Shown: positions 60,282 through 64,000 of the stretch, one piece after another | Layout of the letters: every line of letters starts with the position of its first letter | Numbering within the stretch: position 1 is the stretch's first letter | Assembly (NCBI GenBank): GCA_037138335.1 | Contig: JBAXIO010000012.1 | Location: 1-64,000, forward strand | Direction: 5' to 3' | Origin: CAIRDP01 sp037138335 | GTDB taxonomy: Bacteria > Bacteroidota > Bacteroidia > Bacteroidales > FEN-979 | DNA length: 64,000 bases | Position numbers and translations under genes: made by a program | Notes under the pieces: generated by a model | Databases searched by the model: none | Told to the model about the DNA's origin: nothing | What the model saw: the letters and a program-made list of their open reading frames with translations, nothing else

Positions 60282-61682
60282 TTATACTACCACCGCTTTA
60301 TCCTGTGACCAGCTGGAAAAGCGGGTGAATATAAGAGCAAGGACCAGGAATAATACTCCTATGATAAAAGCATTTCTCACGCCCCCGATGTTCTGCTGAA
60401 TTGTAGGATTGGCATTGTCACCTCCGGTGGTAATCGAAAAAGCCAGCTGGAACACCGAAACGCCGATCACTGCTGCAACCGAGGTGAAGGTGTTCGAGGT
60501 GGCGGAAACGATGCCGTGTTTGCCTTCGGTAGCCATGTTCATGATCATAGTGTTGTTGGGAGAGAGGAACAGTCCAAGAAAGGTGCCCGACAATAAGAGG
60601 AAAACTATAGGGACCCATACCTGCAGGGTCCCCAAGGCCGTGGAAAAGAAGGAATAGTCAATTATTCCTACGACCAGGGCGATGGAACAGATTTTCACAG
60701 GATGTATTTTATCTGACATTTTACCTGCTATTGGGGCAAGCACCATGACGACCAGGGAAGAGATCAGCAGGAGCATCCCTACGATATTCGAAGTAAGCCC
60801 GAGGTCCTTTTCAAGGTAAAACGGCATGATGTAGGCATACCCGAAGTTGGCGCTGCTGGCAAGAAGGCTGGCAATAAGGGCAAAGGTCAGGGGTTTGATG
60901 CTGAACAGGCTGAGATCAAGGATTGGATGCAGGGCTTTCTTTTCCCTCATGATAAAGAAGTAAAACAAAAGTGCTGATATAAGCAGAGCTCCGTAAGGCA
61001 TCGCAACCTCAAGCCCCCTGTTGTCAAAGGAATTGAAGGCCAGGATAAGGAAGGTGAAGGCAAACAGGGCCAGGAGGGCGCCGCTGATATCGAACCCGCT
61101 GAATAAAAATTTCTCCTTCTTTTCTCCGGGGATATATTTTGCCGAAAGCCAGATCGCGGCAATCCCGATAGGTACATTGATGAGGAAGATCCAGTGCCAG
61201 CTTGCATAATAGGTGATGAAGCCGCCGAGCGGGGCGCCAAGGCTGACTCCTATCGACGAAATGGTTGTAAGAATGCCATAGGAAGAACCCACCTTGTCGT
61301 GGGGCATGAACCTGCCGATGATGGCCAGGCAATTGGCAACGAGCATGGAGCCGCCAAGTCCCTGTATGAAACGGGAAATGACAAGTGTGACTATCCCGGG
61401 AGAGAGTCCGCAAAGCAGGGATCCCAGGGTGAACAGTATGAAACCTGAGATGTAGATCTTTTTCAGCCCGATGCGGTCGCCCAGCATCCCGAACAGCAAG
61501 AGTGTGGCTGTGCTGGCCACCAGGTAGGCCAAAAGGACCAGGGCGACGACGTCGCGGGAGCAGCCGAAATTCTGGGCTATCGTGGGCAGGGAAATGTTTA
61601 CGATAAAGGCATCCAGCTTGACCATCAACATGGCAAGGGAGGCGCTGATGAGGATGAGGGTGTAGGATCTTTTTTCGGTCAT
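60282..61682 (-). CDS. DHA2-family (EmrB/QacA-type) MFS drug transporter
   Basis: 466 residues from ATG 61682 (MTEKRSYTLILISASLAMLM); the frame stays open upstream but homology begins here. About 14 membrane helices. Motif LDAFIVNISLPTIAQNFG in helix 1, LFGMLGDRIGLKK (motif A) and SRFIQGLGGSMLVANCLAII (motif B), then SIGVSLGAPLGGFI (motif C, antiporter) define the proton-driven multidrug group. Substrate unknown. It starts seven bases after the TfoX-like gene. Confidence 0.92.
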   Translation of the reverse strand: MTEKRSYTLILISASLAMLMVKLDAFIVNISLPTIAQNFGCSRDVVALVLLAYLVASTATLLLFGMLGDRIGLKKIYISGFILFTLGSLLCGLSPGIVTLVISRFIQGLGGSMLVANCLAIIGRFMPHDKVGSSYGILTTISSIGVSLGAPLGGFITYYASWHWIFLINVPIGIAAIWLSAKYIPGEKKEKFLFSGFDISGALLALFAFTFLILAFNSFDNRGLEVAMPYGALLISALLFYFFIMREKKALHPILDLSLFSIKPLTFALIASLLASSANFGYAYIMPFYLEKDLGLTSNIVGMLLLISSLVVMVLAPIAGKMSDKIHPVKICSIALVVGIIDYSFFSTALGTLQVWVPIVFLLLSGTFLGLFLSPNNTMIMNMATEGKHGIVSATSNTFTSVAAVIGVSVFQLAFSITTGGDNANPTIQQNIGGVRNAFIIGVLFLVLALIFTRFSSWSQDKAVVV

Positions 61683-61689
61683 GCCTGTT

Positions 61690-62034
61690 TCACTTTTTCT
61701 TCTTGCTTGATTTCGCCCTGGGGTTGTATTCGAGGGCAAGCCTGATCCAGTACTCCAGGTCATTCTCCATATCGGTGCCTTCAGGATCGACAAATAAAAA
61801 ACCTTTCATTGTCTTGCCGGTAAAATCCATCAGCCTGCAGCCATTTTTCTTAAGGGCTTCTGTTGTGCCTTCGGGATCAATGCGTACCATAAGTTCATTC
61901 TTCACAACCCCTGTGCACATTTTGTCGTCCACCAGATGGCATACACCGCCCATCATGAACTTTTCCTCAAGGGATATCCCAAGGGATTTGTAAATCCTGT
62001 TTACTCTTTCAGCGAGATATTTGTCGAAAGCCAT
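61690..62034 (-). CDS. TfoX N-terminal domain protein
   Basis: 114 residues: FMMGGVCHLVDDKMCTGVVKNELMVRIDPE and GFLFVDPEGTDMENDLEYW match the TfoX_N fold, ending in a lysine tail KSSKKKK. In gammaproteobacteria TfoX controls competence; stand-alone N-domains elsewhere have no proven role. It lies between two transporter genes in a probable operon (15 bases after the symporter, seven before the MFS gene). Confidence 0.85.
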   Translation of the reverse strand: MAFDKYLAERVNRIYKSLGISLEEKFMMGGVCHLVDDKMCTGVVKNELMVRIDPEGTTEALKKNGCRLMDFTGKTMKGFLFVDPEGTDMENDLEYWIRLALEYNPRAKSSKKKK

Positions 62035-62049
62035 TGTCTTAAGATTTAA

Positions 62050-63441
62050 TTATACTTCCGTTTCAAGGTCCAGGTTTTTTGCTTTCTCCAGGTTGAACTC
62101 CCCTTCCCAGCGGGCGATCACTACCGTGGCCAGGCAGTTGCCGATAACGTTTGTGGCCGTTCTCGCCATATCCATCAGCTCATCAATTCCAAGAATAATG
62201 AAAATCGGCCAGGTTGGCAAACCGAAACTGGCTGCCGTCCCAAGCAAAATCACAAGCGATGCACGCGGCACTCCTGCCACGCCTTTGCTGGTAAGCATAA
62301 GTGTGACCATCATGATGATCTGGGTTTCAAAACTCAGGTGGATGCCGGCCATATTCGCCACGAAAATGGAGGCCATGGCCAGGTACAACGTGGTGCCGTC
62401 GAGGTTGAAGCTGTAACCGGTCGGGATCACAAAGGCGACAATCTTCCCGGGTACCCCGAATTTTTCCATATTCTCTATTGCACGGGGGAGAGCCGATTCA
62501 CTGCTGGTTGTGGCAAAGGCTATGGTTGCAGGTTCTGAAACGGCCCTGATGAAATTCCTTATCGGTATTTTCAGGAAAACCAGGATAGGAAGGAACACCA
62601 GTATCATAAAAGCGATAAGCGACACATACAAAGTCGCAAGCAGTTGAAACAGGTTTAAAAGCACTTCAAGCCCCATATGCCCTACGCTGTATGCAATGGC
62701 CGAAAACACTGCGAATGGTGCAAACAGCATGATCATGTTGGTGAACTTGAACATGACGGCCGTAAGGGATCCTGTGAAACGGAGCATGGGTGCGCGGTAC
62801 TGCTCTTTGACCATGGCCACAGCGATGCCGAAGAGTATGCTGAAGACCACGATCTGAAGCACCTGTCCCTCGGCAATTGATTTGGCTATGTTTTCGGGGA
62901 ATACATGCAGGATGATATCCCGCCAGCTCTGGCTGTGGACTTCAGGCAGGGTTCCCTGGGTCATCGCTGCAGGGACAACCACACCATGACCGGCCCCGCT
63001 GATATTGATTGCCAGGAGACCAATGAAAAGTGCTATAGTTGAAACGATTTCAAAATAAAGAAGCGACTTCCATCCCATCCTGCCAACCTGTTTGAGATCG
63101 GCATGCCCGGCAATGCCGGTGACTAGTGTCCCGAACAGGAGGGGGGCGATGATGGTCTTCACAAGGTGTATGAAGATCTGGCTTACCAGGTTCATTTCTT
63201 TGGCGACAACCGGAAGGTCGTATCCGAATTCAACACCGGCAAGCATGGAAAAGAATATCCAGGTGGTAAGGCTTTTCTTCTTCGCGGCATACAGCATGAA
63301 GATAGCGATCGGCAGCCAGCGAAGGGGTATGAGAAGGGCTTCAGGTGCATTTAATCCGGTGTAATGGTTTATCAGGAGGAAAACAATAACGAGTGTGAAA
63401 CTAATAAGGAATCCCAGTAACAGTCGTCTTTGCGAGGGCAT
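62050..63441 (-). CDS. Dicarboxylate/amino acid:cation symporter (SDF/DAACS family)
   Basis: 463 residues, eight membrane helices and two hairpins. The serine-rich hairpin FATTSSESALPRAIENMEKFGVP and the NLDGTTLYLAMASIF helix (NMDGT-type sodium/substrate site) are diagnostic of GltP/DctA proteins that import glutamate, aspartate or C4-dicarboxylates with protons or sodium. First gene of the likely symporter-tfoX-MFS unit. Confidence 0.94.
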   Translation of the reverse strand: MPSQRRLLLGFLISFTLVIVFLLINHYTGLNAPEALLIPLRWLPIAIFMLYAAKKKSLTTWIFFSMLAGVEFGYDLPVVAKEMNLVSQIFIHLVKTIIAPLLFGTLVTGIAGHADLKQVGRMGWKSLLYFEIVSTIALFIGLLAINISGAGHGVVVPAAMTQGTLPEVHSQSWRDIILHVFPENIAKSIAEGQVLQIVVFSILFGIAVAMVKEQYRAPMLRFTGSLTAVMFKFTNMIMLFAPFAVFSAIAYSVGHMGLEVLLNLFQLLATLYVSLIAFMILVFLPILVFLKIPIRNFIRAVSEPATIAFATTSSESALPRAIENMEKFGVPGKIVAFVIPTGYSFNLDGTTLYLAMASIFVANMAGIHLSFETQIIMMVTLMLTSKGVAGVPRASLVILLGTAASFGLPTWPIFIILGIDELMDMARTATNVIGNCLATVVIARWEGEFNLEKAKNLDLETEV

Positions 63442-63478
63442 AGGATAGGGGTTGGACAGGTAAATTTAATAAATAAAT

Positions 63479-63486
63479 TAACTTTG
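63479..63486 (+). promoter_or_regulatory. -7 element of the YciI-like gene
   Basis: TAACTTTG, exact TAnnTTTG, 12 bases before ATG 63499, excluding more upstream starts. Confidence 0.45.
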
Positions 63487-63498
63487 CTCCATAAAGCC

Positions 63499-63792
63499 AT
63501 GATTATGTTCGCATTTCATTCAAAATATCTCGCCCCTCTCGAAGAGGTTGACAAACACCTCGAAGCACACAGGGCATTTATAAAAACACTGATCGCTAAA
63601 AACATCCTCGTTTGTTCCGGCCCCAAGGTACCCCGCAACGGTGGCTTTCTCCTGCTTAATGCCGCAAACAGGGTTGAAGCTGAACTCATCATGGCCGGTG
63701 ACCCATATGTGATCAACGGCATTGCGAAATATGAAATCATAGAGTTTGAACTGAAAAGCTGTGCTGAAGGCTTAAGGGACATTCTGAAATAA
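63499..63792 (+). CDS. YciI-like protein
   Basis: 97 residues from ATG 63499 (a second Met is at 63505). A ferredoxin-like YCII fold is indicated by FHSKYLAPLEEVDKHLEAHR, SGPKVPRNGGFLLLNA and DPYVINGIAKYEIIEFE, with the typical His-Asp pair region. Members are small, possibly enzymatic proteins; no reaction is known here. Start set by the promoter element. Confidence 0.85.
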   Translation: MIMFAFHSKYLAPLEEVDKHLEAHRAFIKTLIAKNILVCSGPKVPRNGGFLLLNAANRVEAELIMAGDPYVINGIAKYEIIEFELKSCAEGLRDILK

Positions 63793-63817
63793 TCTTATCA
63801 CAACCTTACCCAAACCC

Positions 63818-64000
63818 ATGGACCTTCTTCTGACAGGTATATTTATTTTTTTCGTTTTCCTGATAGGGCTGCTACCTTTCCCCCTGCTCTACCTTCTTTC
63901 TGATTTCGGGCAGTTCTTCCTCCGAAGGGTAATGGGTTACCGTAAAAAAGTGATACTCTCAAACCTTAAAGGAAGCTTTCCCCGGCTGACCGACAAAGAA
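63818..64000 (+). CDS. Lipid A biosynthesis acyltransferase (LpxL/HtrB family), 3' truncated
   Basis: The first 61 residues are visible: an N-terminal membrane helix (GIFIFFVFLIGLLPFPLLYL) then LSDFGQFFLRRVMGYRKKV and LSNLKGSFPRLTDKE, the usual start of Bacteroidota LpxL-type acyltransferases that add secondary acyl chains to lipid A. The catalytic HxxxxE lies beyond the window. It follows the YciI-like gene by 25 bases on the same strand. Confidence 0.75.
   Translation, partial: MDLLLTGIFIFFVFLIGLLPFPLLYLLSDFGQFFLRRVMGYRKKVILSNLKGSFPRLTDKE

Overview
The window is a 64 kb piece of a Bacteroidota chromosome, probably from an uncultured Bacteroidales-like anaerobe or facultative organism. The evidence is: type IX secretion C-terminal sorting domains on two exported proteins, repeated TAnnTTTG (-7) promoter elements 10-30 bases before starts, a 14-gene nuo operon with separate nuoC and nuoD and a short nuoG of the Bacteroidota type, a two-domain L25, and an alpha2-type glycyl-tRNA synthetase. 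Base composition is intermediate. The leftmost 6 kb (GH127 and the secreted GH) looks AT-richer than the rest by eye.

Layout. 1-6 kb: accessory sugar metabolism, with a GH127 arabinofuranosidase-like gene cut by the window edge, a homocysteine S-methyltransferase, and a T9SS-secreted glycosidase lying between relics that resemble IS21-type ends, then tRNA-Leu(CAA). 6-18 kb: housekeeping genes (prs, rplY/ctc, DEAD-box helicase, pth, nitrilase-family amidase, glyS) with a secreted serine hydrolase, a YdcF-like protein and a self-regulated XRE/membrane-protein pair. 17-29 kb: exported GH109-type oxidoreductase, prolyl oligopeptidase, a transglutaminase-like protein of unknown role, an Omp28-like T9SS protein, a rubrerythrin-like protein, a metallo-beta-lactamase/Ntn-hydrolase fusion and an ABC-F protein with a degenerate second ATPase site. 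29-42.5 kb (minus strand): the complete nuoABCDEFGHIJKLMN operon for respiratory complex I. 42.6-46 kb: TM2/DUF2752 pair, CstA, a lipoprotein. 46-53 kb: a 2281-residue secreted protein of 21 Ig-like repeats ending in a FISUMP domain. 53-58.4 kb: a ROK sugar kinase/phosphomannose-isomerase-like pair, aldo/keto reductase, threonine aldolase and a small exported protein made of five LAP...DFSD repeats. 58.6-64 kb: aquaporin Z, papain-like protease, DHA2 transporter, TfoX-like protein, dicarboxylate/glutamate symporter, YciI-like protein and the start of a lipid A acyltransferase.

The most unusual signal is not a gene. At least 18 short arrays of tandem seven-base words (GTGAACA, ATTGAAC, GCATCCT, ATCGTAA, CCATGAG types) or eight-base words (ATCCAGTT type), plus one array of about 36 bp units, are scattered through the window. 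They fill all seven nuo gene junctions longer than 20 bases and are absent from the six tight ones. They overlap or start at several stop codons, and they are inserted in frame into conserved proteins (NuoL twice, the ROK kinase, the YdcF-like protein). This resembles the heptanucleotide STRR sequences described in cyanobacteria, but here several unrelated words coexist in one Bacteroidota locus.
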